Source: Pipra filicauda
Taxonomy: Eukaryota; Chordata; Aves; Passeriformes; Pipridae
Direction: 5' to 3'
Length of the DNA: 64,000 nucleotides
Assembly (NCBI RefSeq): GCF_003945595.2
Contig: NW_024104421.1
Location: forward strand, 4,960,001 to 5,024,000
Part shown: one piece after another, positions 1 to 10,151 of the stretch
Numbering within the stretch: the stretch's first letter is position 1
Layout of the letters: each line of letters opens with the position of its first letter
Program-made: the position numbers and the translations under genes
Notes under the pieces: model-generated
The model's database searches: none
What the model was told of the DNA's origin: nothing
What the model saw: the letters and a program-made list of their open reading frames with translations, nothing else

Positions 1-30
1 GACAGAAACCTGATTGGTTTCAATAGCAAG

Positions 31-118
31 CTGATCTAGTTGAACACATCCCTGCTTATAGCAGGGAGGTTGAATTAGATGACCTTTAAAGGTTCTTTTC
101 AATCCAAACCGTTCTATG
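31..118 (+). repeat. CR1 LINE 3' tail
   Basis: This is the 3' end of a CR1 retrotransposon in sense orientation. The recognisable tail reads through the paired GC-rich motif around 'gcagggaggttgaa', then 'agatgacctttaaaggt' and ends in the typical 'ccgttctatga' terminus. Only the last ~90 bases are kept, the usual 5' truncation of CR1. Confidence 0.85.
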
Positions 119-279
119 AAGACTAAGGCAAATAAGGCATTGAGGACCTCAATCTTTCTATGTCTGCTTAGTAGTGTGAAGTTCTGGTTCTGCTGTATCT
201 AAAAAAAAACCCCAAACAAAAACCCAGAAGATGCTTAAGAGACAAAGATGTTTTTAAAAGTTACAGTGGGAAGTCTTAC

Positions 280-484
280 ATGTCTCTTCCAATGCTGAGA
301 AACATGCAAGGATGCAGACCTGGACAGTTCTCTCTGGTAGAGCCACTGCTCTGCAGAATTCTTTGTGGTAAGATTCAATAGCCTCATTGTTCATCACATC
401 TTTACAGTATTCATCGAAGTAAAACAAATCCATCAGTCTCTTATTGTACGATACTAAATGTTCTAGAGGGTACACCGAGGTTTG
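280..484 (-). other. Possible orphan coding exon, unknown gene
   Basis: On the minus strand a 205-bp block is open in one frame for 68 codons. It is bounded by a plausible acceptor (tttccag just above 484) and a strong donor (GTAAGA just below 280). The deduced peptide has ordinary protein-like composition, with aromatic and charged residues such as FYFDEYCKDVM and a segment containing RAVALPERTVQVCIL. I do not recognise the protein. No second exon was found in the first 10 kb, so this could be an exon of a minus-strand gene lying beyond position 1, a remnant, or chance. Homology search would decide. Confidence 0.25.
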
Positions 485-1226
485 CTGGAAACATTACACT
501 TTTACACATTCCCGTGGGAACGAGCCCTTACAAAGAATAGACACAGATTGCATTGTTAGTGGCAACACGCCATATACTCAAGTTCAGCAGTTCCTCATGC
601 TAACACACATGCAACTCTACAATCAAAACCTAGTTAAATTCTGCCTAAAAACTGCTTGAAATCAGCCTCTTCTTTACAATACCTTCTGTGTTGGCCCACT
701 GCAGCATTCTTCTTCACCCTGTCCCAGCCTCATTGAGGAGCGAGCCCACATTTTCTATTGCAGAAACACTGCTTGTTTTTCACATCTCTTTACCAGATTC
801 AACTCCAGATGGATTTGGCTTTCCTAACCCCCATCCTTGCACACATGGACAGTGGCCCTATTCCTTCTGAGTCACCTGTGCTTGTGTCCACCTCCTGTAT
901 GCTTCCTTTCCATGCTTAAGTTCAGTCAGGCCCTCCTGCCATCTTTGCAGGTTTTCCTGCACACCAGAATGGACCATTCTTGAGCTTGTAGAAAGTGATT
1001 CTTTGTGGGGTAAAAAAACCAAAAAAACCCAAAAACCAACCAGCTCTTCTGGGCCTGTCTTCTTTTCAGGATCATATCAGGTGGATTCACCCAAGTAGAT
1101 CCCTGAACAGGCTGAAGTCTGGCCTCTTGAAGGCCATGACAATAGTCCTGGCCTCTTCTTCCCTCTTTTCAAGATCCTGAACTCCGTTTCAATGGAGTTC
1201 ACTTCCAATAAAACCACTCTTTTTAG
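485..1226. other. Intergenic, nothing recognised
   Basis: AT-rich sequence with short A-runs near 1010-1040. No supported gene, RNA or repeat boundary was seen. Confidence 0.5.
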
Positions 1227-1960
1227 TGTTGAAGAATGCTGAGACCAACCCTAACAACAATCCTAAATTAATCCCATCACAGGGATATGAAAGACAGATG
1301 TTTCCTGACAAAGACTGGCACTGACAAGGATGTGAAAGACAGATGTTTACAGAATGAGAAAAAACAAACAAGTGACAACATCTTATTTAAAAGTAAAGCA
1401 TGTTCTGTTGAGTTGACTTGACAACGGCTAGCCTAGCAACACATGACTGACAACAGATGACTTTGTACTATAAAGGCATGGTCCCATTTTCCAGCAGAGA
1501 GGACTTCTAGGAGTATGTGTGGAGATTCCTCCCTTGAGTAGGGATATCTTTCAAGGTAACTGTTTGAGTATGAGCAAAAATTATTTGCCCACATCATCAG
1601 TGTGGGTAAGTAACATCAATCTACTTGATAATTATTAAGACAGCTTTAAAACTACTGTTTTAATAAGTAGTGCACTGTAATTAGTTATAACTACCGATAT
1701 TGTGTAGTAGACAATTGTGCTTATGATATTTTACCTTTTAATAATCGCTGGCTTAATTCTCATCACTACAATTAAAACACATACTGTATGCGTACTAACG
1801 TATTTCATTTGCCATGTTTAATCCTGCAGGACAAAGTTATATATAGAATCAATTACACTTATCACATCTGGGGTTGGTATAGATCCAGGCACACTTAGAC
1901 TCCTCCTTGAGGACTTTAGAAAGCAAGGAAGTCCTTTATGAATCTTGTGCTTATATGCAT
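1227..1960 (+). repeat. LTR family D, copy 1
   Basis: The element begins TGTTGAAGAATGCTGAGACC and matches, in the same order, the block starting at 45,018 (same opening, same 'cttctaggagtatgtgtggagattc' region) and the block at 48,046-48,300 ('aatcctgcagg', 'gatccaggcaca'). It therefore represents a nearly complete LTR copy, whereas the other copies are split. A short internal duplication ('gaaagacagatgttt' at about 1290 and 1338) is present. The 3' edge is approximate. Confidence 0.6.
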
Positions 1961-4746
1961 GTACTTCAGTGACACCCAAGTTGATGATAAAGTCCCCTCT
2001 GTTTGCATAAGCCCTCATCTTTTGCTTGATAACCTCATCCACAACTTCTTCATTTGATTGTCATCCTTTCTTTCCCCATCGTTCTCAGTTTAAAGCTCTT
2101 CCTACCAGACTGACCATCCTGTTGGCAAAGATGCTCTCCCATCTTAGTCCAGTGTATCCCAGTTCTTCCAAGTGACATCTACTCATCAAAGAGCATACCA
2201 CGTTCATAGAAAATAAAACCCCACAAGCTGACTGTTGAATTCCAAAATTTGGATATCAGAAAAGGACATTTCTGGGTTTAAACAGAAGCCATGGGCTACA
2301 GAAGCTGGGAAAAAAAAACCCTTTTCATTGACCTCATCTCTGTGGAATTTTCCTGCCTTCTCCAGCAGGCTGTGAAGAGACTTTTTCATGTTATCACATG
2401 TCCTATTGTATCTACTGCTCCCTGCATAATCCTGTCTCAAGAGATGTGAATATCTTCCCCCCATGTAATTCCCCTAAGATAAAATGGGTTTTCCCCTATG
2501 ATATATGTGGTAAGACCCCAAATTTGTTAACTTAGGTTTTCCCCTTCCCTGAAACCCCCTAATTGTAATAATTGTAATAGTTACAACCCCCTGTTGAATA
2601 TGTAGACCCTAAACCCTTTAAATATGAACTTGTGAGTCCAATAAACCATTCCAGTTTCTTGCCCCCAAGATGGGATCTTCTTTGCTTTATTGACCTCCAC
2701 AGTTGACCAGCAGGTCTGAAGACACACCAGATGGGCCCTTATGCACTCTGGAGTGCCATCTCTCCAGAGCTGTATCATACTTGATGCTATCCAGGTCTCT
2801 CCAGTAATTGGAGAGGATTTGATGATTACATGAAAAAGCAGCAGGGATCAATAATCAGCCAGAGATGCCTCTGCAGGCTTTTCATGCTATCATAAATCAC
2901 AGACCCTCAAAAGCAGCAAAGCCCCCTGGACAACAGGTCAGCAGACAGGCCTGTTCCCTACAGCAGAGCTGTCAGTATCAAGGAAGCAACCCTTAATGCC
3001 TCCTTCTGGTGCTCCTGTTGCCTGAAAACTGGGTATAAAGAAACTCTCTAAAACCCTTTTTTGAGTTTTAGGGAGCAAAACATTCTTTTATTTCAGCATG
3101 CTGGATGCACAAGAGAATACTGTGCATCTAAAGATGCACAAAAGATCTAAAGAGAATATTGTCTCTAAATTGTGCATACCTGAGTTACAAAAGCCTCCTG
3201 CCTTTATTCAGTAACCAAACTAACAACTCAAACATTACCTAATCCTGTCCCTCCCCTTGACACAAATCCCATTTTGAGTCAGTGGTCCCTTTGGGTGGTT
3301 GTTCATGATCTTTAGGTTGTTCATGGTCCCTTTGGGTGGTTGTGCCTCATCTTTTTCAGGTTGTGCCAAAGTTCAAAAGAGTTTAAGAAAAGGACATCTT
3401 CACGCCCTTTGGACTGTGTCAGAGCACAAGGCCAGTTTTGACTTGGCCTGATAGCTGTGTTCCTTTTATCAGTTCTGCTTCAAAATAGGGAGACCTTCTG
3501 TCACTTAAAAAATTCCTTTCTGCTGAGAGTACTGACCTTTAATGACAAGCTATACAGGTCAAGCTAAGTAGTTTTAAGCTACATTTGTTATTCTATATGG
3601 CTACACTTCTGCAAGGCTCAGGCTCAGCCAGCTCAGATGGTTCACTTGACACTCTTTTCTACAACCACAAGGCTGAAAATATTTTGTAATTACAAATCAT
3701 CAGGCAGTGCATAATCATTTCTCCTACCAGCAGGAATCACAGGCTTTCAACATCTTGAGAGTTTTTACTTCCCACCCTGATAGATAGACTCAGCCTGCCC
3801 CTCCCTCAGTACATACCTCCATGGTTTCTCAAAGCCAGAGGATCTCAGAGAAGATCCAAGTCTCTTTCACAACCTCTGATGATCTATAGCACGCTAACCT
3901 CGTCCTGTAGCTCCTTTGCTTAATAAAACATCTCAAAAGGCGTGCTTCTCCCTTCAGGCTAAAGGAAGGGAGACCAGCACTCTTCTTCTGAAGGTCTGTC
4001 TTGGGTTGAGACCTCCACCGTCACAGGGGAAGCTTTTCCAAGACTGCTGAGGGCAGCAGCTTATAGCACATCCTGACCACTGCTGAGGAAGCATGTGCTG
4101 TTACAAGATAAGGCACTAACCCTTCCCACACCAAATGCCCCCCAAAGCCGTTGTGCCGTAGGCCCAGCTCTTATATAGCCTTCAGCCTGAAAGGGTGTCA
4201 GACCCTCCCCAATCAGTGTCAGCTGGAACTAAACCTCCAAGGGCCCTTTAATCAAAGACAGCTGGCGGGTCATTAGCCCTGCTAGACCTTGCTGCAACTC
4301 AAGGCCTCCTGCAGCTCTCTGTTCCCAACAGCAGCAGGCAACCTCAAGCTCCTCAAAGGCTTCCCAAAAGGGTTCCCAGAGGTCCTTTGACAGTGATCCC
4401 AGAAGAAGGCCCCAGCAGATCTAGAAGCAAGACCCCAGAAACTGCTGTGCTATTTGCTGCCTCTTCTGGCTGTGCTTAAGAAGGGATGTTTTTGTGACTA
4501 TTAGATTTTATTAGCAATGGTGTTAAATTTTGTTATTGCTCAGTATTAACATGACTGACAATTAAGTTAGTAAGGAACAAGGTACCAGAATGCATGTTGG
4601 AATAGTAATTTTAAAGAGTTGAAATGGTTAGAAAGGTATACTGCAATATCATCATGATCTGATCCAACTGGCAGCCTGTGCTGACACCTGAGTACAAAAC
4701 TAGACATCCTTGGGGGCTGTCTGACACTGAGTACAGGCAGAGGGTA
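1961..4746. other. Intergenic, probable old LTR pieces
   Basis: No gene is supported. Around 2,460-2,710 the sequence resembles an LTR 3' half on the plus strand (AATAAA at 2,640 followed by a U5-like stretch). Around 3,050-4,480 the C/T-rich composition and an antisense TATA-like motif (cttatatag near 4,170) suggest a reversed LTR, but no clear ends were found. A 20-bp direct repeat with period 41 lies at 3,283-3,343. Confidence 0.4.
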
Positions 4747-5060
4747 TGTCCTGGGTTTGGCTGGGATAGAGTTAATTTTCTTCTTAATAACTGGTACAGT
4801 GCTGGGTTTTGGGTTTAGGATGAGAATAATGTTGGTAACACATTGATATTTTTGTTGCTGCCGAGCAGGGCTTACATTGACTCAAGGCCTTTTCTGCTTC
4901 TCAAATCACCCCACCAGTTAGTGGACTGGGGCATGCACAAGAAGTTGGGAGGGGACACAACCAGGACAGCTGATCCCAACTGACTCAAGGGATAGTCCAT
5001 AGTGTCATGCTGAACAATAAAACTCGGGGTAGTTGCCCAGGGAATGGTGACCCACTGCTC
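4747..5060 (+). repeat. Avian ERVL-type solo LTR, 3' truncated
   Basis: The opening TGTCCTGGGTTTGGCTGGGA followed by 'tagagttaattttcttctta' and later 'ggaggggacacaaccaggacagctgatcccaactg' is the familiar start of a widespread avian ERVL LTR family. An AATAAA lies near 5,017. The 3' end has decayed into unique sequence. Confidence 0.75.
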
Positions 5061-6980
5061 TGGACTAGCCTCAAGAGCTGGATACTAGATCCTACACAAA
5101 CATTTGTGGTTTGTTTTCTTTAATGATAGCAAGATAACACTTGCAAACAAAGCATTAAAGAATGTCAGAGTGATTCTGCATACCTAGTTCTGAAACAATG
5201 GCACCCACATAAGTAGTTCATTTTGGAACATAAAGATTGTGCTGTTCCAACAGTTATTATACAATTATTCTTGTCAAAAAGTTATGTGACTCCTACACAT
5301 TGGTTGGCTGATTTTCCCACAGGGAGTGTCTTTCTTTCTTGGACATCCATCAAGACACACTTTTTTAATAACACAGATTGTTTTCTGGATGTGGCATATA
5401 CAAGCTTTGCCCATGCTGCTTATGTGTAACAAACATTTTTGTTTTAGGGTCAGTGAAAAGGTTGTGCACACATTCTTGCCAAGGTTTGTTGAATTTTTTT
5501 AGAGATTATGTACATATATGCACAATGCTTTTGCATTATAGTTATTTCTGTCTACTTATGGCAGTGTTAACTGTCACACTGATATATCAGGTTTACTTAA
5601 ATGGATTTGATTTTCTTCAGGTTTTGACACCAGATGGACCTATAGTGAAGTGAGTAATCATAAATCTTACTTCATTTGCAATTCAGAGCTCTCTTTGCTG
5701 CTTAAGGAGCCAGGAAGTCAAAGAATTATATATATTAAAAAAAAAGTTGACATATAAATTTAAATATCAGTAAGACAGTTTTATAGTTTGCACTCTGTCT
5801 TGTTTGAAAGCTTTTTATTTACTTACTGACATAGCATTATGGCTTGGTTCTCCAAGCACAAGATGAGGACATCATTTTTCATGACTTGAACACACATGCT
5901 TGTGTTGAAGATGAGAGTATGTTTCCAAAACATTTCCTCTATGAAAACGACTCAAGCAGAGTCTTTTGTACCTTAGTTAACGATTGAAAATTCCCTTTGT
6001 TTTTCCTATCTCCGAGTAAATTGTGCTGTGAAAGCTACTGCTGTAGGTATTTAGCCAGGGGATCCAACCAGTAAAGTAGGACTGTGAAGGTGAGAAAGAT
6101 AGCGAGATTGCAGTGTTATCCTGGATACTTAAAAACAGTTTCAGTCTAAGTTATCTCTTTTGAATCTCATAAGCAAGTGAGGGGTCTTGAGAGCTGTAGC
6201 CACCCCAGGCAGCTGCAGAGCTTCAAAATGACAGCAGTAATGAGGGACCCACACAGGCGTCTCTGTGTGGGAGACTGCACTTTCCAGACATAGGTAATGC
6301 ATCACATATACAGGATGCCTGGAATACTTTGTTGTAAGGGATGAAATCTTTTCCTGTCTCGGAATAAGATACACAGATAAGCACATTTGGGTAAATAGCC
6401 TCTTAGCAAAGAAGATGCATTTAGACACCCCAAAGTGATTTTCAACTTATTTATTTACAGCTGGCAGATTTCTATCATTCCACAGATTGCATCTTATTCA
6501 TCTATCACACTCAGCTTGAAACCTTCAGAATGGCTTCCATTTTTTTAATACTGCAAATCTTGTAACTGTTAATTATCTATATATTGCAGTACTTTTCTTA
6601 CATAGTGTCTTTTAGCCCATAGCAAGTATTTTAGCAATTTCTAATTTCCCATGGAAGTTCTGGTTTTCTTGGACTACCCCATAGAAAACCACCCTGAGTT
6701 CTTTGGAGTGATGCAGCCACTGTCACGTGTTCAGTTATGTTCTTTGAGGTCAAGGAGAGTGGTCTCACTGCACAATTTCATTTTCAAAATAATATTTATG
6801 ATGCTTCCACGGACAGTTCATCACAGTTCATGTTAATGCAACTCACATGGCTGTGGCTGTGTTGGCCTGATGAATCAAGGACAGCAGTCCTCACCATCCT
6901 TAGAAACACTGTTGTTAAGACAGTGCTTGAACAACTAGTTGGAGAAGTCAGCTTGGTTTTGGTTTTGCAATATAAAATAC
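5061..6980. other. Intergenic, nothing recognised
   Basis: AT-rich DNA. Short open frames on both strands show no protein-like pattern or splice context. No structural RNA or repeat boundary was identified. Confidence 0.5.
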
Positions 6981-6992
6981 AAATAAGTCCCT

Positions 6993-7324
6993 GTATGGCC
7001 AGTCTTCGCAAGCAAAGATTTGGGAAAGGTCATTAACCCTTCAAGCCTGCACAGTGGATTTTTTTAGGTGAGACCCAGTGTGTGCTGAACTGAGCCCACC
7101 CTTTAATCCTGAGGTTCATCTGCTGGGGCTGAGCAAGCTTGGATGGTGGCAGCAAGGTCCTCAGGACGTAGGTTTGTTTAGAGTGACCATCTCTTAGATG
7201 GATGGCCTTACAGGGCTGATGAGCTCCATCTGCCTGGGGGAGTTTTTCCCTGGCTGGGAATTGAACCTGGGTCACAGCAGTGAGAGTGCTGCAACCTAAC
7301 CACTAGACCACCAGGGGCCCCTAT
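6993..7324 (-). repeat. tRNA-derived SINE with 12-bp target-site duplication
   Basis: A 332-bp insertion lies between two identical 12-bp direct repeats (AAATAAGTCCCT at 6,981-6,992 and 7,325-7,336). Read on the minus strand it starts with a tRNA-Glu-like head (7,317 down to 7,246) containing intact A- and B-box promoter elements, followed by a body of about 250 bp with no similarity I recognise, ending 'gaagactggccatac' without a poly-A tail. Promoter-bearing head, unrelated body and perfect target duplication are the hallmarks of a SINE. The lack of a poly-A tail suggests mobilisation by a partner LINE other than L1. Only one copy is present in the window. Confidence 0.75.
7246..7317 (-). 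pseudogene. tRNA-Glu(CTC)-like SINE head
   Basis: On the minus strand 72 bases align end to end with tRNA-Glu. The A box (TGGTCTAGTGG), the anticodon loop CTCTCAC with anticodon CTC, and the B box (GGTTCAATTCC) are all in register. The anticodon stem still pairs although its CpGs have decayed (CAGCA with TGCTG). The T stem has two mismatches, the first acceptor pair is broken, and no oligo-T terminator follows, so it is not a working tRNA gene. It forms the 5' head of the surrounding SINE. Confidence 0.8.
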
Positions 7325-8841
7325 AAATAAGTCCCTAATTACTTCTTATGAGGCTACAATTGCTCTCTTAGTGTCCTAATTTGATCCATTATCACTTCTC
7401 ATATCTTCTTAGGTCTGTATTCTCCGGTCCAGGCAAAGCTACATTCGTTGGTCCTGATTACACTACATACCCTGAATCCACAGTACTGACTTGGGCTTTG
7501 AGAAGGATATCACTCAGTTAGGAAGTGATTTCAGAAAGCAAGAATGATGACAAACCTGATAAAATAAGAGAACAAAGATGATAGGCAGCAATTTTACTGA
7601 AGGTATAAGGATGCTGGAGGGAGCAACATTCCAAGGCAATCCATTGCTTTTTCTAGAATTACTGCTGTTTTCTACAGGGTCTGTCCAAAAAAGTAACTAA
7701 AGCTCCTGTCATAATCAACCAAGCGGAGGAGCCCAAGGTCAATTAAGAGGAGCCTAAGCCATGCAGAGAAGTCTCAGCAGCTGTTTTGTGACATGCTGGT
7801 GATTCTGGTGAGTCCCCTCTGATACATACATCTTTGGTGCTTGAAGTATGAAAGAATGTGTAGAAGTGAAATAACTTTTAAAACAAAAGCACTCTCCCCT
7901 TCTGTAATGTCTCACCATGAATTTATACAATTTTTTTTTGTATTAATAGCTTACAACAGTCAGACAGTGTATTTGATAAATCATCTCAGCTCTTACACAC
8001 TTCCATAACCTAGGAATAAGGCAACAATGTGTACCATAACTAATCAAGCAATTAATCCTTGAACATCTACTGCTGGGTGAGCTCTGCTAGGCTGGCTTGT
8101 ACTGACTCCCAGTTCCTGATAGTTAAAGGATATATAGGATGTACTTTATCTCTGATGCCAGAAGGTTTCTTTGCCTGGCAGTCACTAACTGTTCCTGCTT
8201 TCTGACTCATTAGCCTGTATGAATTGTAAAATAAATGTTCCTTCCATGCTAATAAGTATTTCTCTTAGGACACAGTATCTACTGCTCTTAGCCAGGGCAG
8301 CTTGTGTCTGATCAGTGGACTCTGTTACTTGAAACTGGACTTGATGCCCAGCAGTAAGAAAGCAGACCTTGTGTCCTGCTTACTGCAGATAATGGGAAGA
8401 TGGTTTGTACAGCCCTCATTTCGGAGCTGGAGCTGAGCTGAGGTGATATTTTTGTAGGAGACCACAAGCACTGCTGGGGTACAGTGAATTCAACAGCGGG
8501 TGAAGTAAAACCAGTGTTTCCTGGGTTTTATCTCCAACAGCTCCAGTAATGGTCTAGCCTAAAGAGAAAAAGTAAGCAGAACTATGTTGGTGAGTATATG
8601 AGAACCCCATTATTTCATACAAGGAGGAAGTATGGAGAAGGAAGGTGTGATGATACAGAATTTGAGATGGAAAATAAGTGTTGAAGGCAGGCTGTGTCAT
8701 GTGCATTTCTCTTTGAGTAGTGTAGAAGTTGATTTGAATGGCTAATCACTGTGTTACTGAGGAGTCTGCCAGCTCTCCAGTAGCATACTTATCTGCTATC
8801 TGCATCACAAAAAACGTGCTCAACTGCAAATTGTAAATGCC

Positions 8842-8899
8842 TTCAAGAGGTTGATAGGTATTCATAAGCCTTTAAGAGGTTGATAGGTATTCATAAATG
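8842..8899. repeat. 29-bp tandem duplication
   Basis: Two adjacent copies of a 29-bp unit containing AAGAGGTTGATAGGTATTCA differ at only one or two bases. Confidence 0.9.
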
Positions 8900-9821
8900 G
8901 CAACAGGTTCCTGGAAGATGGAAGACAGTGAAGCAAGATGTGTTGGCTAAAAGGGGGGCTCTGCACAGGAGTGGCAAGATCTAGGTTGGAGGCAGCTTTG
9001 AATACCTGGAGGCAGAAGCTCAGATTTGGGAAGGATGAGTAAGAGCAGTTTAACTAGCAAGTACCTGAGACGCTTTATCAGAGGTCTAAGGCTTTAAGGA
9101 AGGGTTTGTAGTTTAACAGGCTGCTGCATAGAAGCAGCAGGCTAGAAGATTTAACTGAAGAAACCTACTCATTATGCTGAACAAATTTGCAATCAGACTG
9201 AGTAAATAACATTTGACTTGCAATCCCAGGATATAGCCACTGGGACTCAAGTTTCTACAGCAGGACCTTGCATAGAAGCCTGCAGCTAGAAAGTTCAGGT
9301 TTTTAAGTAGTGTGAATTTTAATCAATGTGCCTTTAAGATCTGTTTAGACTAAGTTCATTTAATTAAAGGAGTTTTACACAGAAGAATTTATGCCAATGT
9401 CATTGACCAGTATGCAGCAGACAATAAGAAACCGAGCACTAATGTGGTGCTTAACACTGGATTGTTTAGCGATAAGAGTTCAGGTATGAAATTAAGGCAA
9501 GAACAGTTCAGGGAGCCAAAGAGCTGAAGCTACTGGACGAGACCAGCAGCACAGAGAAACGTGGCACTGAGATGGATTGTGGGCAGGGCTTGTGAGGGAA
9601 GGCTTTGCTGGGGCAGAAGCTGATCAGCCATCCTGAGGCAGTGAGTGGTGTCACTGTGGTGAAACATTATAGAGGAGCTGAGGCTAGTGGAGTGGCTTTT
9701 CTCTCCTTTCCTTTTCACTCATTTCCCCAGTGATAAGTGGGAGATGTGCTGCACTTGAACTCCTTCCTGAAGCTTTATGCTCACCCCAATAGTCCTACAC
9801 ACATACTGTACATACACACAT

Positions 9822-9863
9822 ATCTTCTTTAACAGACATTGTGCATCTTCTTTAACAGACATT
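9822..9863. repeat. Short direct duplication, period 23
   Basis: The 19-mer ATCTTCTTTAACAGACATT occurs twice, 23 bp apart. Confidence 0.9.
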
Positions 9864-10101
9864 TTCCAGCTGTTGTTGTCTTCTCTTACTCTGTAGGTGT
9901 TTCACCACTCATGCTGTAGCCCTCGCTTAAAATGCTCTGCCTCTCCTGAACGCTTAGGTGCATTCACAGAAAATAGCTGTAAGTGCTCCATTGCTTTGTC
10001 CAGGTAGAAATATGTAATTTACTTCATTTTCGTGAGCCCCTGTTGCCAGATGAAGAACTATTTACTCAGCTGGTGTTAATAGAATGCCTATTTTGCAAAA
10101 T

Positions 10102-10151
10102 CTATGGAACTGCACAATTAAAACTGCCTATGGAACTGCACAATTAAAACT
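10102..10151. repeat. Short direct duplication, period 26
   Basis: A 24-bp unit starting CTATGGAACTGCACAATTAA occurs twice in tandem with two spacer bases. Confidence 0.9.

Noticed and set aside
7246..7317. Functional tRNA-Glu gene
   Set aside because: T-arm mismatches, broken first acceptor pair, no Pol III terminator, and position at the head of a SINE bounded by target duplications.
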